This document shows, piece by piece, positions 10,990 to 25,065 of a stretch of DNA of 64,000 nucleotides; the stretch's first letter is position 1; each line of letters opens with the position of its first letter. Below the pieces are notes generated by a model. The model saw only the letters and a list, made by a program, of their open reading frames with translations. It did not search any database and had not been told where the DNA came from. Where the stretch lies: positions 620,001 through 684,000 of the forward strand of contig JAIUJO010000226.1 of assembly GCA_023846275.1 (NCBI GenBank), in the 5' to 3' direction. This DNA is from Vanilla planifolia (Eukaryota > Streptophyta > Magnoliopsida > Asparagales > Orchidaceae). Position numbers and translations under genes: made by a program.

Positions 10990-11395
10990 TTTTTACTAGT
11001 TAATTAATGAAATTATAACATATTTTATTCAACATAGTAATTAAGGATTTCAAAGAAATTATTAAGATAAAATGATGCTAAAGAAAACTAAAGAGGATGC
11101 ACAAAAAATTCTTAATACCTAAATGTTATTACAAGATGTTTTTTAATTCAATTTGTGTCTTCTAATAAATATTTCATTCAAGGTCAACATTCTGATCATT
11201 AGAAATTTGTAGTATCTAAAATAAAATTCAAAATACATCTTTTGATTATTTCAAACTCCAACCAAGATGATCTTAATGGGATTTAACATTTGCGCTTCCA
11301 CTTCTTTTAATTTTCCCATGAATACGAGTTTTGGATAACTAAAATATAAAAATGCACATGAAGAAATTCATTAGAAATATGTAATGTTTGTTACA
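10990..11395 (+). repeat. Unclassified repeat Q, copy 3
   Basis: Direct partner of 6400-6790 over its full length, about 4.6 kb away. It contains TTAAGGATTTCAAAGA, ATAAAATGATG, CAAAATACATC and TTTTCCCATGAATACGAG. Confidence 0.75.
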
Positions 11396-11424
11396 ATCAA
11401 ACAAAGTACCATCGCTAGGGTTTA

Positions 11425-11960
11425 ACAATAAAACAATGGAAGCCCTGTTACACATAAATGTGATCAACCCAAAAAAGCTTTTGTTCAAAAATATAATTAT
11501 AAAAATAAGATATTATAAGTTTAAATTTTAATAAATAAATTTACAAAAAAAATTAGCATAAACATTGATGAAAAAAATAAAATTTGGCAAATTATTTTTA
11601 TAGGATTTAAATGAAATAAATAAGAAGTCATAGTTGAAGAAAATCATAAACTTCAAAACTAATTTAAGAGTATCATAAAGAACAAGTTGTATGTTAGATT
11701 TTAGTTGGTTCCAGAATTGATCATATCAAAACTATTAAAATTTTTTCCAAAATGTTAAATGAACATTTACTTAATATTTTTTTGGTAATAGCAATAAAAT
11801 AATTAATTCAATCAATTTGAAAGGGATTAGATAAGTTCATCATTAGATCAATTGAAAATAATATATTTTTTAAAAAATAATTTTTGAACGGAATTTTAGA
11901 TGATCAATTCGTTGAAAATTTAACAATATTTTAAGGTTATGAAAAAGTTATAAAATTTAC
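11425..11960 (-). repeat. Unclassified repeat R, copy 2 (inverted)
   Basis: Reverse-complement partner of 6950-7490. The diagnostic end word TTACACATAAATGTGATCAA lies at about 11450-11469. It directly follows repeat Q copy 3, whereas copy 1 follows Q with a gap of about 150 bp and in the opposite orientation. Confidence 0.7.
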
Positions 11961-13400
11961 ATTTTTTCTGTTTAAGTGCTAACTATTAGAGAGAGAGAGG
12001 ACAATTAAAATAATTAGAATGAATTATTAAGGAGCATTAATCTTTTAATATCATATATGAAGGGTGTTTTACTTTAACTATTTGTCACAATCTTTCTACA
12101 AATAGTTTATATTTTCATTGATTTCATTAAAGTTTCCTTATCTTCGAAAGGGGTAGAATATTTTTATTATTGACCCCAAGCCATGATGTGTTGCTTTATG
12201 ATAACAAACATTCAGTACTTATGTTGAATTTTTATAAATACATTTTCAAATTTTAGGTACCAAACACACATATTGATGAAAGAATTAAAAGAAGTTTACA
12301 AGTGATAAGCCCAATGGAGATCATCTTCAATAGACTGATAAACCATGAATAGATGAATTTTTATTTTTAATTTTATATATTTCAATCTTACATTTATTAG
12401 AACATGAAACTTGATTGAAATATTTATTATAAGAAACTTAAATTAAATTAAAATTTTCCTTATAATAACATTTTCTTTTTTAATATTTTTGATTTATCCT
12501 CCTCAATTACTTTGACAATCATTTTATGTTAATAATATATTTGAAATCGTTAATTAATATATTAAAAAAATTTGTTCAAATTGTATTAACGATTTAAACA
12601 GAAATTTAATATAAAAAAATAATAATAAAAAATAACTTGAAACCAATCCAATGGAGGCAATGTACCTCAACAAGTTCTCTAAAAACAACGTAACATCAAT
12701 CCAAAAAAGGATATCACATTTTGAATTGACTCATACTTACCACATCATTAAATATTAAATAATTTAATCATTGCCAGAAGAGTCATAATCTCCGGAGCGA
12801 ATAAGGGAGAAGTTAAGCCCAAATAGGTAAACTATTGATTTCGGAAAAATTTTTAAAAACATAATTTTGCTACTTATTTTTGCTATGTGGGACTAAAACA
12901 CCTCTTATTTCATGGGACCTAATTTACAATTTATGGAGCAACCACAGTCACTCAATCAGTAATTTTATCGATGAAATCATCTTGATCTCTTACAACTTTT
13001 TATAATGCTTCTTTATATCCTCCATCTGTTCCTGTCTCTTTAAGATTGCACTATCCTTGTTTATGCAACACATTAGAGATAAATCTAGCTATCCAATCAC
13101 AATTTCGATCTAACAACCTAGATGAAAGTTATATTTCTAAAAGGCATGGATTTAATTCTTGTTGTTTTAACATGTGGCTTTTAGATCTAAAGGCATGGAT
13201 TTTCGTATTAAAATTGCTAATACGAAATTGTAACGACTAAGTTGAGTGTCTGGTATGTCCTTTTAGTTGTTAAAAGATGTCTATAAATAAAATAATTTTT
13301 TAGCAAAGTTGAGAAAAGAGTTTCTATGTGATTTAAAGAAATGTTTTTAGCATAAATACTTATGTCATTAGCATGTCGTACCAATGATGCCTTTGTACAC
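11960..13400. other. Unassigned AT-rich DNA
   Basis: No gene recognised. A short GA run occurs at about 11991-11999. The stretch at 12760-12850 and the 64-codon open frame at 13046-13240 are less AT-rich but gave no family match by eye. No satellite boxes. Confidence 0.45.
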
Positions 13401-13870
13401 TACTACGCCACTCACACATAAAACTCTAGAAATTCTATTCAATATCAAATCAGTTAAGGTATTATTTTTCTCAAACCTTAATTCATTTAATTAAGATACT
13501 TTTGCATCTTAATGATTTCACCTTTTTGGTTGTATTGATTTTTATTTTATGTTGTGAAATATTTTTATTCCACTGTCAATTTATTTCATTATGATGCCAT
13601 AGTAACCTATTCGATTTGTTTTATTGTTAGGTTATAGTAGCCAATCTCATTTATTTCTTTCTTATGAGAGTTCAACCTACTAGACTTTTGGTGAATTGAT
13701 TATACTAATTTTTTATTTTTAGCTTACCTTATCAATGGTGGATGTAGGCATGTTATACAAGTTGAAGCACCTCAAAATTGATTATCCATATTTTATTATT
13801 ATTCTTGATTATTTTATTGCATGCCTTTTATAAAACTTAGTGTGTTTTAAAATAAAATTAAAATTTGTCA
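13400..13870 (+). mobile_element. LTR-like stretch upstream of copia gag fossil 2
   Basis: The segment sits directly before the gag fossil and carries text like that near the 3' end of plant copia LTRs (GGTGGATGTAGGCA at about 13738-13751, followed by AAGTTGAAGCACC). Its limits are not defined, no second LTR was found, and the assignment rests on position and this motif only. It is an old, broken copy. Confidence 0.35.
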
Positions 13871-13899
13871 AAAGTCACTTTTATCTATTTGTTTGAAAT

Positions 13900-14390
13900 T
13901 ATTGTAAGAAAAAAATACTAAACTGCACCTCAATTGTTATTAGAGAAAAGGTCCATTTCTTATAAGAAGAAATTCTTTGAATGATGCATGGCTTAAATTA
14001 ATTCTTTATCAAATTTAGAATTTATTGATAGAGCTTTGTAAGAAATACAAGCTACATTTGATTTTAAAGCTAAGAAAAATATACATGTTATTTTTGCACA
14101 TAAAATGTTTGATGAAATGGATGAAAGTAAAAAACATAAAGTGCAATTAAATAATAGGGACATAAATATGTCATGTTGTGTGTTCAATGCTAGCAAAGTT
14201 AATCGAATTACTAATTTAGAAATGACCTATGAAATTTGTATAAAATTACAGATAACGTATGAAGGAACCTCTTTAGTTGATGAAAATAAAATAAACATAA
14301 AGATACATGGTTTTTATGGACTTTTCTTAAAATTAATTTCAATTTTATGTTGCCAAATGTTTTTCATTTGTTATGAAATGTTGTAATTCT
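13900..14390 (+). mobile_element. Fossil Ty1/copia retrotransposon, gag region (copy 2)
   Basis: A single open stretch at 14105-14386 translates to sequence typical of the UBN2-type gag of plant Ty1/copia elements. The most telling part is KLQITYEGTSLVDENKINI at about 14243-14299, preceded by KVQLNNRDI and NASKVNRIT. Gag would form the virus-like particle. Only this part of the element is recognisable; no protease, integrase or reverse transcriptase was found downstream before the satellite resumes. It is a broken, old copy, related to the fossil at 7560-8400. Confidence 0.8.
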
Positions 14391-14790
14391 ATTTTGGCTT
14401 ATTCGACTGACGTTTTTGTAAAGTCATAATCGCTCCTCTCTTATCCTTGTTTGTTGCGAGAATTTAATATGCCTATCTTTTGGCAAAATCCTTATATTTA
14501 GTGTATATTTTTGCATCACTTTTTCTAGAGGAAGTTATATGCTTTTTTTAACTCAAATTGCTTAAAATTAATTGTGTTTATTTTTAATTATTATTGATTT
14601 TTCCATGACAAAAAATTTGAAAAAGTAGTATTTTTTTAAAAATAAAATTAAATTTTCATAAAATCATTTTATGAATTTATTAAATCTTATTGAAAATTAT
14701 TTTAAATGTTTTCTTAAAGTATTTTTAAGAAAATAATTTTTTTTTGTTAGCAAATCACCCCTTCTTGCTTAAAATGTAAATTTCATGAAA
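14390..14790. other. Unassigned AT-rich DNA before the satellite resumes
   Basis: No gene and no clear satellite box. It may be the tail of the copia fossil or a decayed satellite monomer. Box C of the satellite becomes recognisable from about 14810. Confidence 0.4.
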
Positions 14791-17700
14791 ATGTCTCTTT
14801 GTGTTAAATAGTTTTGTTTGATTTTTTTTATATAACTAATTAACTCTAAACCTACTATTGTTTGACATCTAAATCACATTGATTTTTTATATTATATTAC
14901 TTATAGCATTTTAACATTAATATATATTTTCCTAATACTAAAAAATAAATTTAATTATATTCTTCTTAGTTCCTTCGGTAATTCCATCAAACTAAGGTCA
15001 CTTTGAGAAGAAACAAATGTTAACAAACCAACCATAATTAGCTTTGTCCAACTGGATATCTATTTTTGTTTTTAAAATGTTTTATTTTCTATTGTTTTTG
15101 AATCTTTTGTGTGCCATTATGAATTTTACCTAATTTATTATTAAAGAAAGTCCTCTTAATCTTCTTAGTTTCTTGGAATAAAATTTTACCTTTATAGTTT
15201 GTCTCATTTCTATAAATCTTTTGCTTTAATTTTCTTTTGTTGTTATGAAGCTCTAATTCAATTATCGTGCAAATTTTATATTATTTTGATTTGTTTATAA
15301 TAATTACATTAATTTATATCTCATAACCTTTATTATATGGTTATTTAACATGAAAGTAATAACTTACTAGCATTTATGTTTATTTAGTTTTGTAATTCAT
15401 ATTGATTCCTATTAAGGTAGGATCACGATGATATAAAATGTCATTTGACAGTCCTAAATTTGAACTTCTTAGTATGTTGGACTTCAACTTTCCCATGCAA
15501 TTTATTGCATTTCATCAAACATTTTTTTAATTCGGTTTTATTATTGTTTAACTTTTTATCTCCTCTTGTGTGATCTTTGCACCACTTTTCTTTTATTATA
15601 CTACATTGCTTGAATTTATTTTATATAAACTTTAATAAATATTTAGTTAATACTAAAAGAAAATTTTATTGTACTTTTCTATTATTTACCTTGGTAATGA
15701 CCAACAATTCAAAGTTAGTATTGAGTTAGATAAAGAAAACATCATAATCTTTGACTCTATTTGCTTTATTAAATTAAATATATTTAATTTTTATTTTTAG
15801 ATATTTTATTTTATAGGGTTTTGCAACTTTTTAAGAGATACATGGATTCATACTCGACATGTCTACTAATGATGTAACACTCATTCTCCTTAGCTTCTTC
15901 AAATGTTTGGCTTTGATTTGGTTATGTAATTCTAAAACTCTAATTCTTCCCTCACATGACCTCTACATTTTCTAAATTTTGTTAGGTTGCATTGTCTCAA
16001 TTTATTTATTTCTACTTTAATATATATGTACATATTTAAACAATAATTTTGTGTTATTTTTGTTTTTGAAATTTAGAGATGAATAATATTTCCATTTGAG
16101 GTTTGATCGATTTGAAACAAATATCTTTGGTCTCCGCCTAATGTGGTTTTTATCAAATTAACAATCGTTTTTATATTTTTAAGTTTTTCAATTTCTAGTG
16201 TTTTGATAATCTTAATAAGATTTTTTTGATTCATATCTTATTCTATGGTCAAGGATATTATATTTGAATTCCTTATATCCTCGGAAGACAACTTTCTTAT
16301 GTCAATTATCTCATCTCTTGAATAACATAAATTTAACTTATTTCATCTTTAATAAAAATCAATTTAATATTAAGTTAAGAAATTTTTGTTATTTATGTTA
16401 ATTTATAATGATAATTGAAGTAGTTCCAAATGTGGTTTGATTTATGTGAAACAAGCATTCCTGGATGTGATAGCATAATCTCTATCTAATTTAGCATTAA
16501 CATTTTATATGTTTTAAATTATTTCTTTGCTATTATTTTTGAAAGCTTTGCAAAATATTTTGAGCCACAGATCCTTTTGTTATCAACGATGTCACATTGG
16601 ATCTTTTTGAAATCTTTGGATATACTTTTACCTTACAATTTATCTCATTTCTTAAAACATTTTGCTTTGATTTGGTTATATAATTTTGTAACTTTAAATC
16701 TTTTCATGTGCCAACTTTATATTAAATTTATTTGGTTATGTTAGATAATTTAAATTTATCTAATTTTTAACTTTATCATTTTTTATTAATATTAAAATAG
16801 CTATTTAAATTATTTGATGTTATAATTATAAGTAATTCCAAACAAGGTCGAAAAGAAACAAAACAAACATCATTAGTCTCCCATCGATAAGCTCTAACAA
16901 ATTAAATATTCTTTTTTTATTTTCTTATGAATTTAATTCAGTTTTGGCATACTTTGTGAGGCTCTTTAGTTATTTCCAAATCTAACAAATAATAAAGAAA
17001 CAATTGAACTCTTTAGTATCTTTGAATGTAACTATCCCAAAATGCTTAACTCATTTGTATAAATGTTTTACTTTGGACATATTATTATATAACTATAAAT
17101 CTTCTATCATATGACCTTCACACTGCTTTAATTTAAACTTACTATATTACAATAACTATATTATTTTTCTTTATAAATATTTTATTAATATTAAAATAAT
17201 AATGTATTATTATTTGTGCATATTATAATGTGTAATCCATAGTATTTGAAATTGAGACAAATCTAATATTATTGGACTTCTCTTGATAGCTTTATTTAAT
17301 TAAATATATTTCTTTATACTTACAAAGTTTTTATTTTCTTTGATTTTATCAAGTTTTATGCGATATTGTGATTCATAGCTGATTGAATGTTCCATAATGT
17401 TATGTTAGATCTAAATATCTTGGAATACTTTTATCTAATTTTTTCAATTATTTTTGTTTTTATTTAGTTATATTACAATGAAACTAAAATTCTCTTATTG
17501 TGTAGCCCTTATAACGCACTGAACTTGTATATAAACCTTCAGTTTGCCTTAACTCAACATTAATAAATATTTACACAAAATTTAAAAAAAATTAATTTTT
17601 ATGTTTAATTAATTTTTATTTTGTAGAAATTTTAAACATTATTTTACTAAGATGAATCAAACATCACTCAACTCATCACAATGAGCTCGATATAATTATT

Positions 17701-20700
17701 ATTGATTTTTATATTTTTAAATATTATATTTTCTATTATAATAAAGTTATTTATGAGTTATTCTAAGTTATTTCTCACTTGATAATCAAGGGTGCTACTT
17801 GATCTCTCAAACATCTTTGAAAGCAACTTTCATAAATAATTTATCTCACAAAACCATTACTTTAATTTGGTCATGTTATAATGAAACTATTATTCCCCTC
17901 TAATGTGACTTTTATTTTTCTTTTATTTTCTTATTAAATTTGTTAAAGTTATTTTATTTGATCTTTAGTTTATGTCTACGTAATAATAAAATAATAATCT
18001 ATCATTATTTATGTTTTTTATTTTAATATTTTTTAGTAATTGTTAGCAATGTGTGATGGAGAAGCAAATGATATCATTGCTCTCACCACAATGAGGTATA
18101 TCCATTTAATATTTTTTTTATTTTTTTAAATATTTTATTTTTTATTATTTTGGCACATTTTTTGAGTTATTTAGAATTGAGTCTAATTTGATCATTCAGG
18201 ATGTTAGGTCTTATTTACATAATATATTGAATGTAACTTTCACATATAATTTGTATCATTTCTTTAGAATATTTATTTTTATTTGGTTATATAACTATGA
18301 AACTCATATTCTCCTCATATACAACTTCTACCATACTTTTGTCGTTGGTTTATTATACTTATTCAATCTACCTTATTTTATCTTTAATATGTTTCTTTTT
18401 TGTATTAAAATATTTTTTAATATTTTAAAGAATATTATTTTCTTATATTTTACAATACTTCATGAGTCATTTTGATTTGACGTAGTTTCGTAGTCATAAA
18501 CATTAAATTTGATATCGTTAGTGTCAAGAATTATAGCTTCCCTACATAGTTCATCTCTAATTTTAAAATATTTCACTTCGTATCACTCATTACAATGTAA
18601 CTCTAAATCTCATTCAAGATTTTATATTTTTTTTCATAATGTGAAAAAATAATTTATCATTATTTGTACTCTTTAATTTGTTAATTAACAAAATTTTAAA
18701 AAATGTCCAAATAGTGAGAAATAGATGTCATTAGACACTTTGATGAGCAAATATTGTTAAATTTCAATTTTAATATCTTTTAAATATTTTACATTCTATG
18801 GTTTTTTGTTGATTTATGAGATGTTTTAATTTGTACGTGATTTGCTGTTTCGAAATGTTACACTCGATTCTCTCAGTGTATTCACAATCAGCATTCTTGT
18901 ATAATTTTTCCCATTTTTTAAAGTTTTTTGCTTTAATTTGGTTATCTTGCCATGTAACTCTACATTTCCTATCTTTTAACCTTCACATGACTTTGATTTT
19001 GTGATATCATATTTTCTCCATTTATATCATTGAAGGTTTAATATATACTTAATAAATATTAAATTAATGATTTGGTTTTTTTATTCATACTTAATATAAT
19101 AATTCTAAACAAATCCAAATGAGACTTGATTAAGACAAAACAAATATCTTTAGACTCATCTCAACCAGCTACCTTTAATTAAAAATTTTTTTTAAATTTT
19201 CAAATATCTTATTTTGTAATATTTGGTCATTATTTATATGACATTTTGGATTGTACATTATTTACATGGAGAAGATGTCATAGTCGATCTCATAATATAT
19301 AGGAATTCAACTTTCTCCAGCAATCTCTCATTTTTGAAAGGTTTTTACTTTATATTATTATATATGTATGTAACTCAAAATATCTTTTACTATGTCATTT
19401 ACATTTCCTTGATTTATTTATTTTACATTACTTCAACTTATCACTTTTAAACTTAATATATAGTTATTTAATATTAAAACGTAATTTATAATTCTTTAAG
19501 CATATTTAGATTCGTAACTAAAAGTAATTAACACTACATCTAATTAAGATTAACAAAAACCATTTGAGTTTCCTTGATGAGCCCTCTCTAATTAAATAAT
19601 CATTTTTATTTTCTTAATAAGTTTTCATAAGACTTTTCTTTTTTTATGAGACTACTTGATTCAAAAAATATTTTATAATGAAGGAGGTTGCATTCGATCA
19701 CATAATTCATAAAATATTTGACTTTTCGTATTATTATCTAACTTAAAATCTCCAGTCATGGGACTTTTACATCTCTTTCATTTGATGATGTTGCATTTCC
19801 TGTATTTAGTATATATATAAATTTTAATATAAGTTTACTTATTTTTAAAGAGTGATTTATTATTATTTGACCACATTTACTTTAACAATTCACAATTTTT
19901 CTAATTAAAATAAGAGCAGGAAAAAAAATGTTACTGGGCCCATCTCGATGAGCTCCACCAAGTTAAATAATATTTTTAATATTTTTAAATAAATTTTTTT
20001 ATGGTTTTGGCATGCTACATGAACATTTTAATTTCTACTTAATTTGATCATAGAGGATATTATACTTGATTTTTTAACCATCTTGAAAAGATACTTTCCG
20101 ATAAAATTAATTTTAGTTTCTTCAAAGTTCTTACTTTGGTTTAGTTATTTTGCTTTGTTAATGATAATGTCCTCTCATGACAACATTACATCACTTTGAT
20201 TAGATTGTATTTATTGTCATAATATATTACACATCAACTTTAATTAATATTTACCTTCTTTCAAAATAACACATTCTTATCAATTAAGCTTTTTTAAATT
20301 TATAATTTATACAAATTTGAAATGAAGTCAAATTAAGATTACATAAACATCATTTAAGTCAACTTGAGGAACTTTATCAAGAAAACATTTATTTCCATAT
20401 TTTTCAATATTTTTTTTTCAATAGTATTGGCACGCTTTCCAATTTATTTTTATTCATAGTAAATTTAATGATAATGAATATTAATCTCATCCTCCTCTGT
20501 ATCTTGGTATTTAACTTTCCCATAAAATTTTATCATTTCATAAAATTTTTTTTAATGAAGTGTTTATATTATTAGGTAGTTCTAGATCTGCTCTTGTGTG
20601 ACATTTACATTACTTTGATTTTCTTAAATTACTTTTCATCAACTTATCTTATTTTGCATCAATAAATATTTAATTAACATAAAAAATAAATTTATTCTTA

Positions 20701-23700
20701 GTTTTCTTAATTATGTTCTAATTTAAAATTGTTCTAAATTAATACCGATAAAGATGGTGAAACAATATTAAACTTGTCTTGATGAGCTCTATACCATTAA
20801 ATATTCATTTAAAAACTTTTTTAGTATTTTATTTTAAATGTTTTGACTCATTTTATGAAAAATTTATATTTTTACATGACTTGATGATCTAGGATGTTAC
20901 ACTTCATTGCCTTTTTATCCTCGAATTAAATATCTCCATATAATTTTTCTAAACACCACAAATGTTTCATGTTGATTTTGTATATTATCATGAAACTATA
21001 ATTTTCCTCTTCTTTTACCACTACATTACTTTGCACTTTTTATATTACATTACATTAATTTATCTCATTGTAAATGTACAACATACTAAACTAATATTCA
21101 ACTAACAATTTGTTATTATCTATTGTTATTTATTTTGATAATTTGAGATAATTCCAATTGAAGACTCATTAAGACTAAATAAACATAATTCAAAGAATAT
21201 ATTTATTTTTATTTAGGATTATTTACTTTTATAGTAAATATTAAAATTTTTGTTTCTATATTTTTAAAATTTTTTTTTTAAAGTTTTGGCTAGCTTTATG
21301 AGCCATTTGGATGCTATTCTTCTTTGAAAATTTTGAATGTTACACTTGATTTTCTTAGTACCATGGAATGCAACAATCCCAAATAATTTATCTTATTTTA
21401 TCAAGTGTTCTACTTTAATTTTGTTATATTAGTATGTAACTCTAATTATCATATCATGTGGCCTTTTTGCTTTGATGTTGTTATATTACATTGCTTCAGT
21501 GCAACTTTTCTGTACATTTTGGCACATTTCTTAAATTTTTTAGTTTTATTTGGTTATTTGGTAATGTAACACTACGTCTTTATTCATGTGACATTTACAT
21601 TGCCTTCATTTGGTTATAAACAATGGTCAAATTTTTGTTATTTCCTCTTTTATATATTTTTACGATATATTAAATATAAAATTTATTATTATTTATGCTT
21701 TTTTAATTAATTCACAATAATTTGAAATGTTGCCACATTGAGATGAAATAGTCCTCATTTGACTTGTGCCTGTAGGCTTTATCAAATTAAATGTTATTTT
21801 CTTCATTCATTAATATTTTATTTTTGGATTTTTTTTGCATATTTTATGAGATAATATAATTCTTAGCTGATTTATTGGTTTAGGGTGTTCCACTTAGTCT
21901 TCTTAATATTTTTGAATGTAATAAACCCACAAATTTTATTAGACTTAATCAAGTGTTTCACTTAGATTTGGCTATATTTTTCAGTAACTCTATGTCTCCT
22001 CTCACATGATTTTTATGCCAGTTTTATTTTGTAATATTTTAATGATTCAATTAATCTCATTCAAGACAAATATATATTTATTTACTATTATAAAATAATT
22101 TGTTATTATTTATGCTTATTTATTTTGGTAATTCATAAGGATTATGAATGAGGTCTGATTAAAATAAGGAAAATGTCATTGGGATCTACTTAAGGAGCTC
22201 CAAGAAAATAAATTATTATTTTTATATTTAATATTTTTATTTTAAATAATTTTGGTATATTTTTATGAGTCATTTCGATCGGTACGTCATTTGGTGGGCG
22301 AATATGTTAACCGTAATCTCTTAAGAATGTTGGTATAGAACTTTGAAATACAACTAATCTAATGTCTATAGCTATTTTACTTCAAATTGTTTATGTTATT
22401 AGGAAAATATAATTCTCCACCCATGCTATATCTACAATTGTTTGATTTCGTTATAGACATTCCTTCAATTATCCTTAATTAAGCTTTTATATTTATTTAC
22501 ATGGACTAAAAATAGTTATTTATTATTTCTTATGCTTTTTCCTTTTCATAATTCATAGTAATTCAGAATGAGTACTAATTGAGGCAAAACAAACCTTATT
22601 CAACTTGTCTCATTTGCCGCCATGCATATAAATATTCATTTCAATATTTTTAAATATTTAATTTTCATATGCATTAGAAAGCTTCATAATACATTTTAAT
22701 TCATACAAATTTAACAATCAAGGACCCAAGAATTAAACTCTTTAGTATCACACAATGTAAATTTCAAACATAATTTATCTCCTTCCTATAAATTTTTGGC
22801 TTTTCTTCTGTTATATTAACATTAGGTTACATTTTTATGTCACTATAATTATCTTATCATATGACCTTGATAATGTTTAATTTGGTCTTATTAAATTTAT
22901 TTAATTTATCTCATTTTAGATTTAATATATATGAACATAATATTAACAAAATACATTACAATTATTTATGCTATTTATTTTTGTCATTTGTACTAACTTC
23001 AAGTGAGATCCAATCGAGATCAGATAGATATTGATCAATCATCTATCTTAGCTCTATATAATTAAATATTGATTATTTTATTTTTAAATTTATTTTTGTA
23101 GTTTTTTTATATGCTTTATGAGTTATTTTTTAGCACATGGTTTGATGGTTTAGAATGTTACACTTGAACTCTTTTATATGTCGGAACATTGGCCACAACT
23201 TATGTCATTTGTTATAGTGTTTTCTCTTTGATTTGGCTTAATTACAATGCAACTCAAAATCTCATCTCACGTTACCTTTACATCACATTGAGTTTGTTAT
23301 ATTATATTATTTGAATTTATTTTTATTAAAATTTAATATACATTGCATTTGATTTAAAAAATAATTTTTTAACATTAATGCTTATTTATAGTAAAAATTT
23401 ATAATAATTCGAAGTGAGCCTTCCTTCTGATGAAACAAATATTTTGTCATCTCGATGAGCAATATCAAATTAAATATTCACTTTTATATATTATATTTTT
23501 TATTTACTATGGTTTGACACACTTCATGAGATATTTCAATTTGCACCATATTTGACTATCAAGGATGTTACACTTGATCACCTTAATATCTTGTAATAAA
23601 ACTTTCATGTACAATTTTCTCATTTGTTCAAATTTCATGCTTTGATTTTGTTATATTACTATGCAACAATAAGTCTTCTCTCATTTTACCTTTTCAATAC

Positions 23701-25065
23701 TTTTTCTTTGATATGTTACATTGCTTCAATTTATCTAATTTGAAGTTTCATTTTTTATATTTATTTAATTTGTTAATTCATTGTAATTCCATAAAAGGTA
23801 AGATCAAAATGACAAAAATTTGTTGGAATAATCTTGGTGAGCTCTATCCAATTAAATAGTAATTTTTGATATTTTTAAAAATTTTATTTTCTAAGGGTTT
23901 TAACATGCTTTATGAGCCATTTTATTCAATAAAAAAAGGATTTTGTACATCATGTTGTTGGTGTCTTGGTCGAATTACTATATATTCCTAAATCTCCTAT
24001 CATTAGAACTTTACAAAGCATTGGTTTCCCTATATTATATTTTTTATTTTATCACTTTTCCATACTAATATATCTTTATCTAATATTAAAAAACTAATTT
24101 ATTATTATTTATTAATGTGTAATTTGAAAATTTTTACTAATCCCAACCATGGTCCTATTGTGATGAAACAAATATCGTAAGACTCATCACAACGCACTTT
24201 ATCTAATAAAATATTTTTTTAATGTTTTATAAGATATTTAAATTTGTACCTAAATTGATGACCATGGATGGTACCTTAGATCTCTTCAGTATGATATGAT
24301 TGAATATTTTGACATATTTTATCTCATTTCCTTAAATAGTATACCTTGATTTGATTATATTTCTATGCAACACTACATCTTCTCGTGTTATCATTATATC
24401 ACCTTGATTTCGTTATATTTTGTTACTTTAACAAAAAAAACTATTTATAACTATTTTGGGATATTGACAATTGTATAAAATAATGTCACAACAATAAGAA
24501 CTGAATGTCATTGCACTCTTCTAGAGAACAACATTTAATTAGATATTTGTTTCGATATTTTTTAGAAATTTTTCTTTCTAACACTTTATGAGTTTTTTTA
24601 TTCATATTTATTTAAGTTATGGACGATGTCATTCTCGATCACCTTAGTATCTTGAAATGTAGATTTCTCACAATATTATTCTTATTTCTTCAATTGCTTT
24701 CATTGATTTGTTTAATGTTCTTTAAAAGTCTAATCATCCTCTCGTGTGATCTGTATATCAAGTTGTTTAGGTTTAATTACATTGCTTCAACTTATGTAAT
24801 ATCTTCCTGAACATATATCTACATTATATCAAAATAATAATTTTTTATGATTTATATTTATTTACTTTCATAATTCACATTAATTCAAAAAAAGGCATGA
24901 TGGCAATGAAGAAAACATAGTTAGACTCATCTCAAAGATACTCTATCCAATTAGATATTCAATTTAATGTGTTTGAATAATTTTTTGTTAAGCATTAACA
25001 TGCTTTGACACATTTCAATTTGTACAATTGTTCATGATCAATATGTTATACTTGATCTCCTCAAA
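14790..25065 (+). repeat. AT-rich ~400-bp satellite array, forward block 2
   Basis: About 26 monomers in forward orientation. Box A was located near 15145, 15462, 15875, 16257, 16588, 17005, 17400, 17790, 18202, 18503, 18857, 19277, 19686, 20057, 20477, 20893, 21332, 21885, 22303, 22730, 23156, 23565, 23945, 24266, 24627 and 25042. The mean spacing is about 396 bp, with most between 300 and 440. The 21332-21885 interval is longer and holds a partial extra copy. Short open frames such as 18188-18475 and 19223-19450 follow the repeat and are not genes. Confidence 0.9.

Larger units (their letters stand above)
5990..14790. other. Old mobile-element cluster interrupting the satellite
   Basis: The satellite boxes disappear at about 5990 and come back at about 14790-14830. 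In between are two Ty1/copia gag fossils, an LTR-like stretch and several unclassified repeats, described separately. The satellite phase on the left edge (box D) does not continue into the phase on the right edge (box C), so sequence was lost or gained at the insertion. The cluster is probably several nested or successive insertions rather than one element. Confidence 0.7.

Noticed and set aside
6950-11960. A DNA transposon with ~530-bp terminal inverted repeats (the R pair)
   Set aside because: Repeats P and Q lie beside both R copies in direct orientation, one set outside and one inside the supposed element, and no transposase was seen. A rearranged duplication fits better, though it is not excluded.
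18188-18475. 95-codon open frame, Phe/Tyr/Ile-rich, resembling a membrane protein
   Set aside because: It lies wholly within the forward satellite and follows its boxes; hydrophobic composition comes from T-rich DNA. Other monomers lack the same open frame.
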